This document shows positions 17,391-26,083 of a stretch of DNA of 64,000 nt, one piece after another. The stretch's first letter is position 1. Every line of letters starts with the position of its first letter. Source of the stretch: Pseudolabrys sp. (lineage in GTDB: Bacteria > Pseudomonadota > Alphaproteobacteria > Rhizobiales > Xanthobacteraceae). The notes under the pieces are model-generated. The model was given only the letters and a program-made list of their open reading frames with translations, was not told the DNA's origin and ran no database searches. The stretch lies in NCBI GenBank assembly GCA_022843325.1, contig JALHNV010000006.1, positions 1 through 64,000 of the forward strand, read 5' to 3'. Both the position numbers and the translations under genes were made by a program.

Positions 17391-17778
17391 CTAGATTTCG
17401 AATCCCGTTATCGATTCAATTATTTACGCCCGACAGCTGGGGCGCTGCCGCGCCGCTTGGCCGGTCTTTTCGTTCAGCAGTATTCGCACCGGCCGCACAA
17501 GGTGTGCGGAAGCTTACAGGTATCCGCCGGCTGCGGATTCTGTGGCTTCCCAGTCACAGCGTGACACTTTGATGTCGATAGAATGCCCGTTCGCCTAAAA
17601 AGGCAGCAATTGCACGCCTTTTCGCCTTCCGCGTGCGAGAGGTCGGACTGTAGTTTCAACCGCAATGCACGTCCTTTTGCGTACGGTTCGATCGCGCCTA
17701 ACGGTTTCCGTACTCGAGAGTGAAATGCGTAATGGATCGGCAGAAGGCCGATCGAAACCGAAAAAGGGGCAGGGTCCT
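17391..17778. other. Intergenic leader region before the outer-membrane protein gene
   Basis: No gene is supported in this stretch of nearly 400 bases. It is less GC-rich than its neighbours and carries two short hairpins (17493-17509 and 17522-17538). The frame of the downstream gene is open back to 17665, but those residues are not signal-like. A long 5' leader or a small regulatory RNA is possible; nothing specific is seen. Confidence 0.4.
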
Positions 17779-18603
17779 ATGAAGAAAGTTGTTCTGTCGG
17801 CCGTTGCGGCACTAGCGGTTACCGCAGGTCCGGCTTTCGCCGCGGATATGCCGGCAAAGGCCTACAAGGTGGCGCCGGTTGCTTATGTCAGCCCGTTCGA
17901 TGTCGCCTTCGGCGCCGCATTCACCACGGATTACGTTCTTCGCGGTATCTCGCAGTCGAACCGCAAGCCCGCCGTGCAGGGCTACTTCGAGGGCCGCTAC
18001 ACCATCAACGACTCAATTCAGCTGTATGCCGGCATCTGGGGGTCGAGCCTCGCCAGCTACCTTGCCAACGCTGAAATTGATCCGAACGCCGGCGTGCGCT
18101 TCAGCTTCGGCAACTTCGGCCTCGATCTCGGTTATGTCTATTACTACTATCCGGACGGCACCTCCATCCCGACGGGCTATGGCAGCTTCGGCGAATTCTA
18201 CGCCAAGCCGTCGTTCAAGTTTAACGACTGGCTGACCATTGGTGGCGTCATCACCGGTGGCAACAACTTCAATGGCGGTTACAACATCGTCGGCAGCAAG
18301 ACCGCCTATTTCTACGCCGCCAATGCCACGATCTCCCTGCCGTGGCAGGTCAGCGGTGTCTCGGTCGCGCTTAATCCCGAGATCGGTCGCCAAGTTTTTG
18401 AATGCACCGGCTGCACCAGCTATACTTGGTGGAATGTCGGCCTGGTGTTCAACTACAAGGCCGTCACCCTCGATCTGCGCTACTGGGACACCAACCGCCA
18501 CGGCGTGTACTTGGCGCCGGCTGCTTTCGGCGGCAAGGACCTCGCCGGCTCGACCTTCGTAGCCACCTTGAAGTTCGACACCACGCTGTTGGCTCTCAAG
18601 TAG
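17779..18603 (+). CDS. Outer-membrane beta-barrel protein (TorF/Gcw_chp-type porin)
   Basis: A 274-aa protein with a Sec signal peptide (residues 1-20, ending AFA). Its body alternates aromatic and polar residues, forming a small beta-barrel. TTDYVLRGISQSNRKPAVQG and VYYYYPDG are typical of the TorF-family putative porins (Gcw_chp). The ATG at 17779 follows a GGGGCAGGG purine stretch and starts a clean signal peptide (MKKVVLSAVAALAVTAG); the longer reading from 17665 has none. It would sit in the outer membrane; the channel substrate is unknown. A GC-rich hairpin with a CTTTT tail follows the stop. Confidence 0.82.
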   Translation: MKKVVLSAVAALAVTAGPAFAADMPAKAYKVAPVAYVSPFDVAFGAAFTTDYVLRGISQSNRKPAVQGYFEGRYTINDSIQLYAGIWGSSLASYLANAEIDPNAGVRFSFGNFGLDLGYVYYYYPDGTSIPTGYGSFGEFYAKPSFKFNDWLTIGGVITGGNNFNGGYNIVGSKTAYFYAANATISLPWQVSGVSVALNPEIGRQVFECTGCTSYTWWNVGLVFNYKAVTLDLRYWDTNRHGVYLAPAAFGGKDLAGSTFVATLKFDTTLLALK

Positions 18604-18634
18604 TCTGACCTAACGGCCACGTTGGCTGCGCTGG

Positions 18635-18665
18635 GCGGCGGTTCCTGATGGAGCCGCCGCCTTTT
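18635..18665 (+). terminator. Intrinsic terminator of the porin gene
   Basis: An 11-bp stem (18635-18645 with 18650-18660, one G-U pair) closes a TGAT loop and is followed by CTTTT. It lies 31 bases after the porin stop. Confidence 0.75.
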
Positions 18666-18729
18666 GCGTTTGGGCGTCGCTGCCGCGCCGGGCGGCGATT
18701 GTTTTTCAGGTCGGATCAAGACATTGCTC

Positions 18730-19197
18730 ATGAAAGACCGACGGGCCTGGTTTGGTGTGCTCGCCGGCGCAGCCGGCGCGGTGCTGGCCATCGCCGCGAT
18801 GGAGCTCTATGCCGCCCGGGCCGCATTGCCGATCATGGCGATTCCTTTCGGGACCTCGATCGTGCTGGTACTGGGCTTGCCGGGGACCGCTGCGGCGCAG
18901 CCCCGCGCCCTGATCGGCGGCCATCTGATCTCGACGCTGGTCGGTCTGGCCGTCGCCACCGTCGCAGGGCCAGAGCCCTGGGCGGCGGCGTTGGCGGTGG
19001 GATTGGCCATGGTGGCGATGCACGCCACCCGCACTTTCCACCCGCCCGCCGGCATCGATCCGTTGCTGGTGGTCGTTAACGGGATGCCGTGGAGTTTCCT
19101 GCTGGTGCCGGTAGCCGCCGGCGCGGTGGCGCTGGCGCTGTTCGCCTACGCCTGGCACCACGCGGTGCGCTGGTTGAACGGGCCGACGGCCGGATGA
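18730..19197 (+). CDS. HPP family integral membrane protein
   Basis: A 155-aa protein with four to five hydrophobic helices and the family signature TFHPPAGIDPLL in the third quarter. PIMAIPFGTSIVLVLG and QPRALIGGHLISTLVG are also typical. HPP proteins are inner-membrane proteins; some are implicated in nitrite transport in plastids and cyanobacteria, but the bacterial role is unsettled. The ATG at 18730 (MKDRRAWFGVL) gives the expected length. The convergent ABC transporter gene ends 20 bases beyond its stop. Confidence 0.85.
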   Translation: MKDRRAWFGVLAGAAGAVLAIAAMELYAARAALPIMAIPFGTSIVLVLGLPGTAAAQPRALIGGHLISTLVGLAVATVAGPEPWAAALAVGLAMVAMHATRTFHPPAGIDPLLVVVNGMPWSFLLVPVAAGAVALALFAYAWHHAVRWLNGPTAG

Positions 19198-19216
19198 CCG
19201 GCCGCCGCACCGTGGC

Positions 19217-20968
19217 TTACGGCACAGCAGGCGCCATCGCGGTGTCGCGCAACGCGTAACCGGTCCCTGCGCCGTCGCGGCTGAAGGCGAGGCGGCGGCG
19301 GTGAAATGCGGCCAGCGTGGCACGGTGGCCGATCGACACCAGCGTCGCGTTGGGCAGGCGCTGGTCGAGCAGCTGGTAAAGCGCCGCTTCGCCGGGTTCG
19401 TCCAGCGACGCGGTCGCCTCGTCGAGGAACAAGTAGTCGGGCGCATGCAGCAGCGCGCGGGCAATGCCCAGACGCTGCTGCTCGCCAAGCGATAATTGCC
19501 GGTTCCAGTGCGCCTCTTCCTCGATCCGTTCGGCCAGCGCCGGAAGACCGACGGCGGCAACCAGTTCGGCCACCGCGGCGGCATCGAACGTCCCGGGCTC
19601 CGCCGGGTAGGCGACCGCGGCGGCCAGCGGCGCAATCGGAAAATAGGGCCGCTGCGGCAGCATCATCACCCTGGCGCGCTGCGGCACGGTGATGGTGCCG
19701 GCACCGAACGGCCAAACGCCGGCCAACGCCCTGAACAGGGTCGATTTGCCCGAGCCAGACGGGCCGCTGACCAGCACCCGCTCGCCGAGGCCAATGGAAA
19801 TGTCGGTGGCGGTGACCAGCGGCACCCCGTTCGGCAGCCGCACCGTCAGGTCCTTGAAGGTCACCGCCGTGGCGTCGTCCGGCGTGACGGTGATGACCGG
19901 CGGCGTCGCCGCCATCGCCTGCGCGGCCTGCACCGACCGATCGAAGCCGGACAGCCGTTCGATCACGGCACGCCATTCGGCGAGGCTACGGTACAGCGTG
20001 ACGAAGATCGACAGCGCATCCTGCACACGGCCGAAGGCGTTGGCGGTCTGCATCAAGCCGCCGAGCTGAACGGCGCCGGCAAAATAGGCCGGGCTGACCA
20101 GGATGAACGGAAACACCACCGACGCCTGGGCGTAGCCGGCGGTGAAGAAGGTGAGTTTTTTCTGCCGCGACATGATCGCCATCCAGTTCGCCACCACGCT
20201 GCCGAACCGCACCAGCAGCCGGTCGCGCTCGGCCGGTTCGCCGTCGAGCAAAGCGATCTGTTCTGAACTCTCGCGCACCCGCACCAGGTTGAATCGGAAA
20301 TCGGCCTCATAGCGCTGCTGCTGGAAATTGAGCGCGATCAGCGGGCGGCCGATCAGGTGGGTCAAGGCGGTGCCGATCACGGCGTAGATCAGCGCCGCCC
20401 AAAGCAAGTACCCCGGAATCGCGACGTTGACGCCGAAAACCACCAGCGGCGCGGCCGCCGACAGCGACCACAAGATGACCATGAATGACAGCAGCGTGAC
20501 GACGGCATTGAGTAGTTGCAGCCCGATGTTCAGCGTAAACTGGATAAACTGGGCGACGTCTTCTGCGATGCGCTGGTCCGGGTTATCGGCGGCGTCGCCG
20601 AGCAACTGCATCCGGTAGTGATTGGCGTCGGCCAGCCAGAGGTCGAGATAGTGCCGGGTCAGCCAGCGCCGCCAGCGGATCTGCAGCCATTGATTGAGGT
20701 AGAGCTGGTAGACCGCGAGCAGAATGAAAGCGGTGGCCAGCACGGAGAAATAGCCGAGCTGGTAGACGAAGGCGTCCCAGTTCCGCTCCTGCAGCGCATT
20801 GTAGAAATCGGCATTCCAGGTGTTGAGCAACACGGTCAGGGCGACGATCCCGAGCTCGATGGCGATAATGGCCGCCAGCAGGAGGCGGCCGGCCCACCGC
20901 TCCTGGGACCGGAAGAACGGGCTGGAGATGCGCCAGACGGTGGCGAGCGTGGTGGCGATGCCTCTCAC
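19217..20968 (-). CDS. ABC transporter, fused SbmA/BacA-like membrane domain and ATPase (YddA family)
   Basis: The 583-aa half-transporter has an N-terminal six-helix membrane domain (to about residue 310) of the SbmA/BacA type, seen from NTWNADFYNALQ. A C-terminal nucleotide-binding domain follows, with Walker A (GPSGSGKST), signature LSLGEQQRL and Walker B LFLDEAT. It acts as a homodimer in the inner membrane; YddA-type proteins are thought to export or import peptides or lipids, substrate unknown. The GTG at 20968 is chosen: an AGGAG site lies eight bases upstream, and MRGIATTLATVWRIS is the family's usual beginning. The longer reading to 21082 lacks such a site. Confidence 0.87.
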   Translation of the reverse strand: MRGIATTLATVWRISSPFFRSQERWAGRLLLAAIIAIELGIVALTVLLNTWNADFYNALQERNWDAFVYQLGYFSVLATAFILLAVYQLYLNQWLQIRWRRWLTRHYLDLWLADANHYRMQLLGDAADNPDQRIAEDVAQFIQFTLNIGLQLLNAVVTLLSFMVILWSLSAAAPLVVFGVNVAIPGYLLWAALIYAVIGTALTHLIGRPLIALNFQQQRYEADFRFNLVRVRESSEQIALLDGEPAERDRLLVRFGSVVANWMAIMSRQKKLTFFTAGYAQASVVFPFILVSPAYFAGAVQLGGLMQTANAFGRVQDALSIFVTLYRSLAEWRAVIERLSGFDRSVQAAQAMAATPPVITVTPDDATAVTFKDLTVRLPNGVPLVTATDISIGLGERVLVSGPSGSGKSTLFRALAGVWPFGAGTITVPQRARVMMLPQRPYFPIAPLAAAVAYPAEPGTFDAAAVAELVAAVGLPALAERIEEEAHWNRQLSLGEQQRLGIARALLHAPDYLFLDEATASLDEPGEAALYQLLDQRLPNATLVSIGHRATLAAFHRRRLAFSRDGAGTGYALRDTAMAPAVP

Positions 20969-21239
20969 GGACGGGTCTCCTGTCGAGGGAATGCGAAGCT
21001 GAGTTGGGCGCCAGCCTAACCGATAAGGCCAATAGCGTCCGGTTATGTCGAAAAATGACCGGGGTTTGATAAAAAGCGTCAATTTCCGCCCGTGCTCGCC
21101 TTGCCCATTGTTGCGTCCCGTCGCCGCAACCCCTACGATTGTTGCTCAAGGGTTGCCTGATCCGGGCTTAAATTGCCGGGGTCGTGGAATAAGACCTGGC
21201 AAAGAAGCGTTTTAGGGATCATCCAAGGGAGGATTAAGA

Positions 21240-22367
21240 ATGACAAAGGACAAGATCACGACATCAGCGACTCGCCGCAAGTTTCTCGGCGGCGCCGCGG
21301 TTGCCGGCGTGGCCACGATTGCCATGCCGCAGGTATCGCGCGCTCAAACCGTTACCATGAAGCTTCAGACTTCGTGGCCGGCGACCGACGTGTTCACCGA
21401 AATGTGCCAGCAGTACATCACCCGCGTGAACGACATGGCCGGCGGCCGGTTGAAGATCGACCTGCTGCACGGCGGCGCGGTGGTGCATCCGTTCCAGGTG
21501 CTCGACGGCGTGCACGGCGGCCAGATCGACATGGCGCATACCGTGACGGTGTATTGGTACGGCAAGCACAAGGCGGCGTCGCTGTTCGGCACCGGCCCGG
21601 TGTTCGGCTTCAACGCCAACGAGGGTCTCGGCTGGATCTACAACGGCGGCGGCAAGGAGCTGTTCGACGAACTCCAGACCAAGATCATGAAGCTCAACGT
21701 CAAGAGCTTCTTCGCGATGCCGATGCCGACCCAGCCGCTCGGCTGGTTCAAGAAGCCGGTCACCAGCGCGGCCGACGTCAAGGGCCTGAAGTACCGCACC
21801 GTGGGTCTCGCGGCCGACCTGATGCAGGCGATGGGCATGGCGGTTGCGCAGCTTCCCGGCGGCGAAATCGTGCCGGCCATGGAGCGCGGCGTGATCGACG
21901 CCTTCGAATTCAACAACCCGACCTCGGACCGCCGCTTCGGCGCGCAGAACGTGGCCAAGAACTACATGCTCGGCAGCCATCATCAGGCGACCGAGTATTT
22001 CGAGATCATGATCACGCGCAGCAAGTACGATGCGCTGCCCAAGGAGCATCAGGCGATCCTGCAATACGCCGCCGAGGCCGCCTCGTCCGCCAACGAATGG
22101 CTGGCGATGAAGCAGTATTCGGACGATCTGCAGGAACTGATCAACAAGGACAAGGTCAACGTGCTCCGCACGCCGCAAAGCGTGTTCGACGCGCAGATCA
22201 AAGCGTGGGATGGGTTGATCGCCACGCTCGGCAACGATCCGTTCATGAAGAGGGTGATGGACTCGCAGAAAGCGTGGGTCCGCAAGGTCGTGTACTACAA
22301 CATGATGAATGCGACCGACTACAAGGGCGCCTTCAATCATCACTTCCCGGGCGTCCTGAAGACCTGA
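21240..22367 (+). CDS. TRAP transporter substrate-binding protein (DctP family)
   Basis: The 375-aa periplasmic protein has a twin-arginine-like signal (TRRKFLGGAAVAG near residues 11-23, cleavage around SRA). The DctP fold follows: TMKLQTSWPATDVF, LDGVHGGQIDMAHT, and the late KSVFDAQIKAWD region. It captures the ligand for the two-subunit TRAP permease that follows. The ligand is unknown: subfamilies with WPATD-type starts include alpha-keto acid and lactate binders. The start at 21240 has an AGGGAGGA ribosome binding site. Hairpins after the stop may set higher expression of this gene than of the permease genes. Confidence 0.9.
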   Translation: MTKDKITTSATRRKFLGGAAVAGVATIAMPQVSRAQTVTMKLQTSWPATDVFTEMCQQYITRVNDMAGGRLKIDLLHGGAVVHPFQVLDGVHGGQIDMAHTVTVYWYGKHKAASLFGTGPVFGFNANEGLGWIYNGGGKELFDELQTKIMKLNVKSFFAMPMPTQPLGWFKKPVTSAADVKGLKYRTVGLAADLMQAMGMAVAQLPGGEIVPAMERGVIDAFEFNNPTSDRRFGAQNVAKNYMLGSHHQATEYFEIMITRSKYDALPKEHQAILQYAAEAASSANEWLAMKQYSDDLQELINKDKVNVLRTPQSVFDAQIKAWDGLIATLGNDPFMKRVMDSQKAWVRKVVYYNMMNATDYKGAFNHHFPGVLKT

Positions 22368-22408
22368 TCGCGCGATATGGGGCACAGCGTGCCCCGTGAA
22401 ACTGGGAA

Positions 22409-22432
22409 GGGCGGCGCGCCAACGCGCCGCCC
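22409..22432 (+). terminator. Hairpin between dctP-like and dctQ-like genes (attenuator candidate)
   Basis: A 10-bp GC-only stem (22409-22418 with 22423-22432) closes a CCAA loop. It follows a smaller hairpin at 22379-22395. No U-tract is present. Position after the binding-protein gene suggests 3' end protection or partial termination, so that binding protein outnumbers permease; this is inference. Confidence 0.5.
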
Positions 22433-22483
22433 GACCTGTTGGCGCCGGGCGCATCCGGAAAGATCAGAGCGGATTCATCGCAC

Positions 22484-23113
22484 ATGACCGGTTTTCTGCA
22501 TTTCATTGACTCACTGAGTACGTGGGTCGGCAAGGCCTTTGCCTGGCTAATCCTGATCCTTACGTTGGGCATCAGCTACGAAGTCTTCATGCGCTACGTC
22601 CTCGGCGCGCCGACCTCGTGGGCTTTCGATTTCAGCTACATCACCTATGGCGCGATGTTCTTGATGGCCGGCGCCTACGCACTGGCGCGCAACAATCACG
22701 TGCGCGCCGACGTGTTGTACCGGCTGTGGAAGCCCGCCACCCAGGCCAAGATGGACCTCGCGCTCTACATTCTGTTCTTCCTGCCGGCGATCCTGGCCTT
22801 CATGTATTCGGGCTGGAATTACGCCAGCATGTCGGTGCGGTTTCGCGAGGTCAGCATTTTCAGCCCGGCCGGCATCCCGGTGTTTCCGCTGAAGGCGCTG
22901 ATCCCGATTATCGGTCTGCTGCTCCTGCTGCAGGGTATTGCTGAAATCATCCGTTGCATCCTGTGCATCCGCACCGGCGCGTGGCCGCAGCGTCTGCACG
23001 ATGTCGAGGAGACGGAATCTCTGATTCTCCAAGAGGCGAAGATCAACCAGGAGAGGGGTGCTGATGCCCACGCGGTTGAGCCGTTGCCAGGACACAAGGG
23101 GACTGGCGTATGA
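22484..23113 (+). CDS. TRAP transporter small permease subunit (DctQ family)
   Basis: A 209-aa inner-membrane protein with four likely helices in the DctQ arrangement. The second helix region contains EVFMRYVLGAPTSWAFD, the most conserved part of the family. The basic C-terminal extension (residues about 175-209) is longer than usual. The ATG at 22484 starts just before the first helix. It overlaps the large permease gene by four bases (ATGA), so the two are translationally coupled and act together with the binding protein. Confidence 0.88.
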   Translation: MTGFLHFIDSLSTWVGKAFAWLILILTLGISYEVFMRYVLGAPTSWAFDFSYITYGAMFLMAGAYALARNNHVRADVLYRLWKPATQAKMDLALYILFFLPAILAFMYSGWNYASMSVRFREVSIFSPAGIPVFPLKALIPIIGLLLLLQGIAEIIRCILCIRTGAWPQRLHDVEETESLILQEAKINQERGADAHAVEPLPGHKGTGV

Positions 23114-24453
23114 CCGATCCGCAAATCGGCATGTTGATGCTGGGGCTGTTTATCTTCATCATCATGCTTGGCTTCCCCATCGCCTTCACGCTCATGGCGA
23201 TGGCCGTGGGCTTCGGTTACTACGCCTATTACATTCCCGGGCAGGAATTCTTCTCGAACCGCGTCTTCACGCTGCTGGTGCAGAAGGCCTTCGAGGTCAT
23301 GTCCAGCGATGTGCTGGTGGCGGTTCCGTTATTTCTCTTCATGGGATATCTGGTTGAGCGCGCCAGTATTCTCGACCGGCTGTTTTATTCGCTGCAACTG
23401 TCGATGAAGAACGTCCCCGGTGCGCTTGCGGTGGCGACGCTGGTCACCTGCGCGATGTTCGCCACGGCGACCGGCATCGTTGGTGCGGTGGTGACCCTGA
23501 TGGGCCTGCTGGCATTCCCTGCGATGCTCAAGGCCGGCTACGACGTGCGGCTTTCGGCCGGCGTCGTGTGTGCCGGCGGCTGCCTCGGCATCCTGATCCC
23601 GCCCAGCATTCTGCTGATCGTCTATTCGGCGACGGCCGGCGTCTCGGCGGTCAAGCTCTATGCCGCCGCCTTCCTGCCCGGTTTGCTGCTGACCGTCTTG
23701 TACATCGGCTACGTCATCATCCGGGCGATGATAAATCCGGCGTTGGCGCCGAAACTGCCGAAAGAACAGACCGACGTTCCCTTCGGCACGGTGGCCTGGG
23801 CGCTGATGACGTCGTTCCTGCCGCTGGCCTTGCTGATCAGCTGTGTGTTGGGGGCCATCCTGTTCGGGCTGGCGACACCTTCGGAAGCGGCCGGCATCGG
23901 CGCGTTTGGCAGCATCATTCTCGCCGCGGCCTACCGGTCGCTCAACTTCACCATGTTGCGGGACTCGGTCTACCTGACCGCCCGCGCCAGCGCGATGGTC
24001 TGCTACCTGTTTATCGGTTCCTGGGTGTTCGCCTCGGTGTTCGCCGTGCTGGGCGGGCAGACGGTGGTCGAGCAGTTCTTCCTGTCCTTGAACCTCAGCA
24101 CGACGGGGTTCCTGCTGCTGACCCAGTTCATCATCTTTCTTCTGGGCTGGCCGCTGGAATGGACCGAGATCATCATCATCTTCGTGCCGATCTTTCTGCC
24201 GTTGCTGGACGACTTCAAGGTCGACCCGATCTTCTTCGGCATTCTGGTGGCGCTCAACACGCAGACCGCCTTCAACACGCCACCGGTGGCGATGGCGGCG
24301 TTCTACCTCAAGGGTGTGGCGCCGGCCTGGGTCAAACTCACCGACATTTTCGCCGGTGCGCTGCCCTTCGTGTTCATGGTGTTCATGACCATGGTGATCG
24401 TCTACGTCTTCCCCGGGATTGTGCTGTGGTTGCCGAATTACCTGTATAACTAA
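23110..24453 (+). CDS. TRAP transporter large permease subunit (DctM family)
   Basis: A 447-aa inner-membrane protein with about 12 helices. MLGFPIAFTLMAMAVGFGYY near the start, and CAGGCLGILIPPSILLIVY with the IPPS motif around residue 155-165, are the DctM signatures for sodium-driven transport. The late NTQTAFNTPPVAMAAFYLKG is also typical. With DctQ it forms the transport channel. The amidase gene follows after 52 bases and is probably co-transcribed. Confidence 0.92.
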   Translation: MTDPQIGMLMLGLFIFIIMLGFPIAFTLMAMAVGFGYYAYYIPGQEFFSNRVFTLLVQKAFEVMSSDVLVAVPLFLFMGYLVERASILDRLFYSLQLSMKNVPGALAVATLVTCAMFATATGIVGAVVTLMGLLAFPAMLKAGYDVRLSAGVVCAGGCLGILIPPSILLIVYSATAGVSAVKLYAAAFLPGLLLTVLYIGYVIIRAMINPALAPKLPKEQTDVPFGTVAWALMTSFLPLALLISCVLGAILFGLATPSEAAGIGAFGSIILAAAYRSLNFTMLRDSVYLTARASAMVCYLFIGSWVFASVFAVLGGQTVVEQFFLSLNLSTTGFLLLTQFIIFLLGWPLEWTEIIIIFVPIFLPLLDDFKVDPIFFGILVALNTQTAFNTPPVAMAAFYLKGVAPAWVKLTDIFAGALPFVFMVFMTMVIVYVFPGIVLWLPNYLYN

Positions 24454-24505
24454 TGAGTTGCTCGGCACCCGATTTGGCACCGTGGCGAATACCGGAGCGG
24501 AATGA

Positions 24506-25834
24506 ATGAGTGCATGCGCGTTCTCGCTGACTGAGGCGGCCGAACATATCCGCGAAGGCCGTCTGACGTCGGTCGAACTGGTGCAGGACTGCCTGGCGCG
24601 TGTCGATGAGGTCGAGCCGGCAGTGCAGGCCTGGGCCTTCCTCGACCGCGATCATGCGTTGAGGCAGGCGCGGGATCTCGACGAGCGGCGCGCCCACGGC
24701 AACCCGACCGGTCCGCTGCACGGCGTGCCGGTCGGCATCAAGGACATCTTCGATACCTCGGATTATCCGACCGAACTCGGCTCGCCGCTCTGGGCCGGCC
24801 GCACGCCGCGGCGCGACGCGGCGGCGGTGGCGCGGTTGCGCGCCGCTGGCGCGGTCATTATGGGCAAGACCGTTACCACCGAATATGCCTATTTCCATCC
24901 CGGCAAGACCCGCAATCCGCATGACCCGGAGCGGACGCCCGGCGGTTCGTCGAGCGGTTCGGCGGCGGCGGTGGCGGCGCATATGGTGCCGGCTGCGATC
25001 GGCTCGCAGACCAATGGTTCGGTGATCCGGCCGGCCGCATTCTGCGGCGTGGTCGGCTTCAAGCCGACGCACGGGTTGATCCCGCGCACTGGCGCGCTGC
25101 TGCTGTCGCGCACCCTCGATCATGTCGGCGTCTTTGGCCGGACCGTGGCGGATGTCGCCCTCATGGCCGAAGTCATGGCCGGCCATGATGACGAGGATCT
25201 CGATACCCGGCCCATGGCCCGGCCGCCGCTCGCCGCGGTGGCGGCCAGCGAGCCGCCTTTGCCGCCGCGCTTTGCCTTTGTGCGCTCGCCAGTGTGGGAT
25301 GAGTACGCCGAGCCGGCGACCCGCGAGGCCTTCGCCGAATTGGTCGAAGCGCTCGGCGACCAGATCAGCCAGGTGGACCTCGGCGAGAGTTTCGGCGCCG
25401 TTATCGACTGGCAGAAAAAGATCATGGAAGTGGAGATGGCGTACAATCTCCACCGCGATTACGAAAAGGGCGGAGAGCAGCTCAGCGACCCGCTGCGCAA
25501 GCTGATAGAGCGGGGCCGCGGGATTTCCGCGGTCGACTACCTGGCGGCGGTCGGCGGCATTGCGCCGCTGACGCAAAACATCGATTCAATCTTCGAGGAA
25601 TATGATGCGATCGTCACACCGGCCGCCCCGGGCGAGGCGCCTCGGGGCTTGAGCGCGACCGGCAACCCAATCTTCTCCACGCTCTGGACCTATCTCGGAA
25701 CCCCGGCTGTGACGTTGCCGATCATGCGCTCCGAAGCCGGGCTGCCGCTCGGCGTTCAACTGGTGGGACGCCGCCATAACGACGCACGGCTCTTGCGAAC
25801 CGCGCGCTGGCTTGTCAACAATGTGGAGGGCTAG
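24506..25834 (+). CDS. Amidase signature family hydrolase
   Basis: The 442-aa enzyme has the amidase-signature triad: Lys79 in VGIKDIFDT, the cis-serine in GGSSSGSAAA near residue 149, and the nucleophile Ser172 in TNGSVIRPAAFCG. Family members cleave amide bonds, including aliphatic, aryl, malonyl or aminoacyl amides. The substrate cannot be told from sequence. It is the gene after the TRAP transporter, on the same strand, which suggests the amide (or an acid produced from it) is the imported compound. No secretion signal is present, so it acts in the cytoplasm. A GatA subunit is unlikely without gatB/gatC. Confidence 0.87.
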   Translation: MSACAFSLTEAAEHIREGRLTSVELVQDCLARVDEVEPAVQAWAFLDRDHALRQARDLDERRAHGNPTGPLHGVPVGIKDIFDTSDYPTELGSPLWAGRTPRRDAAAVARLRAAGAVIMGKTVTTEYAYFHPGKTRNPHDPERTPGGSSSGSAAAVAAHMVPAAIGSQTNGSVIRPAAFCGVVGFKPTHGLIPRTGALLLSRTLDHVGVFGRTVADVALMAEVMAGHDDEDLDTRPMARPPLAAVAASEPPLPPRFAFVRSPVWDEYAEPATREAFAELVEALGDQISQVDLGESFGAVIDWQKKIMEVEMAYNLHRDYEKGGEQLSDPLRKLIERGRGISAVDYLAAVGGIAPLTQNIDSIFEEYDAIVTPAAPGEAPRGLSATGNPIFSTLWTYLGTPAVTLPIMRSEAGLPLGVQLVGRRHNDARLLRTARWLVNNVEG

Positions 25835-25870
25835 GCGCCGACGGCGCAGCCCACCGGGAGGAGAGCGGCC

Positions 25871-26050
25871 ATGAGCAAAGACTTCGTCGCCGGCATTATC
25901 GGCATTGTCATGGTGATCGCCTTCCTCGGCATCATGCTGTGGTGGGTCACGATACTGCCATTGGCCATCATTATGGCCGGCGTCATGGCGCTTCTGATCT
26001 GGGACTGGGTGAACACCCTGCGTTATGGCGTTACCGGCAGCGGGCACTGA
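25871..26050 (+). CDS. Tiny two-helix membrane protein
   Basis: A 59-aa protein with two hydrophobic segments (residues about 7-22 and 28-43) and a WDWVNTLRYG tail. An AGGAGAG ribosome binding site precedes the ATG. It follows the amidase by 36 bases on the same strand, so it likely belongs to the TRAP/amidase transcript. It is not recognised; such proteins can assist permease assembly, but that is conjecture. Its clear ribosome site and membrane pattern make the frame credible. Confidence 0.6.
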   Translation: MSKDFVAGIIGIVMVIAFLGIMLWWVTILPLAIIMAGVMALLIWDWVNTLRYGVTGSGH

Positions 26051-26083
26051 CGCCCGCCGCCGCGACGCTGCCCCGGCGACACC

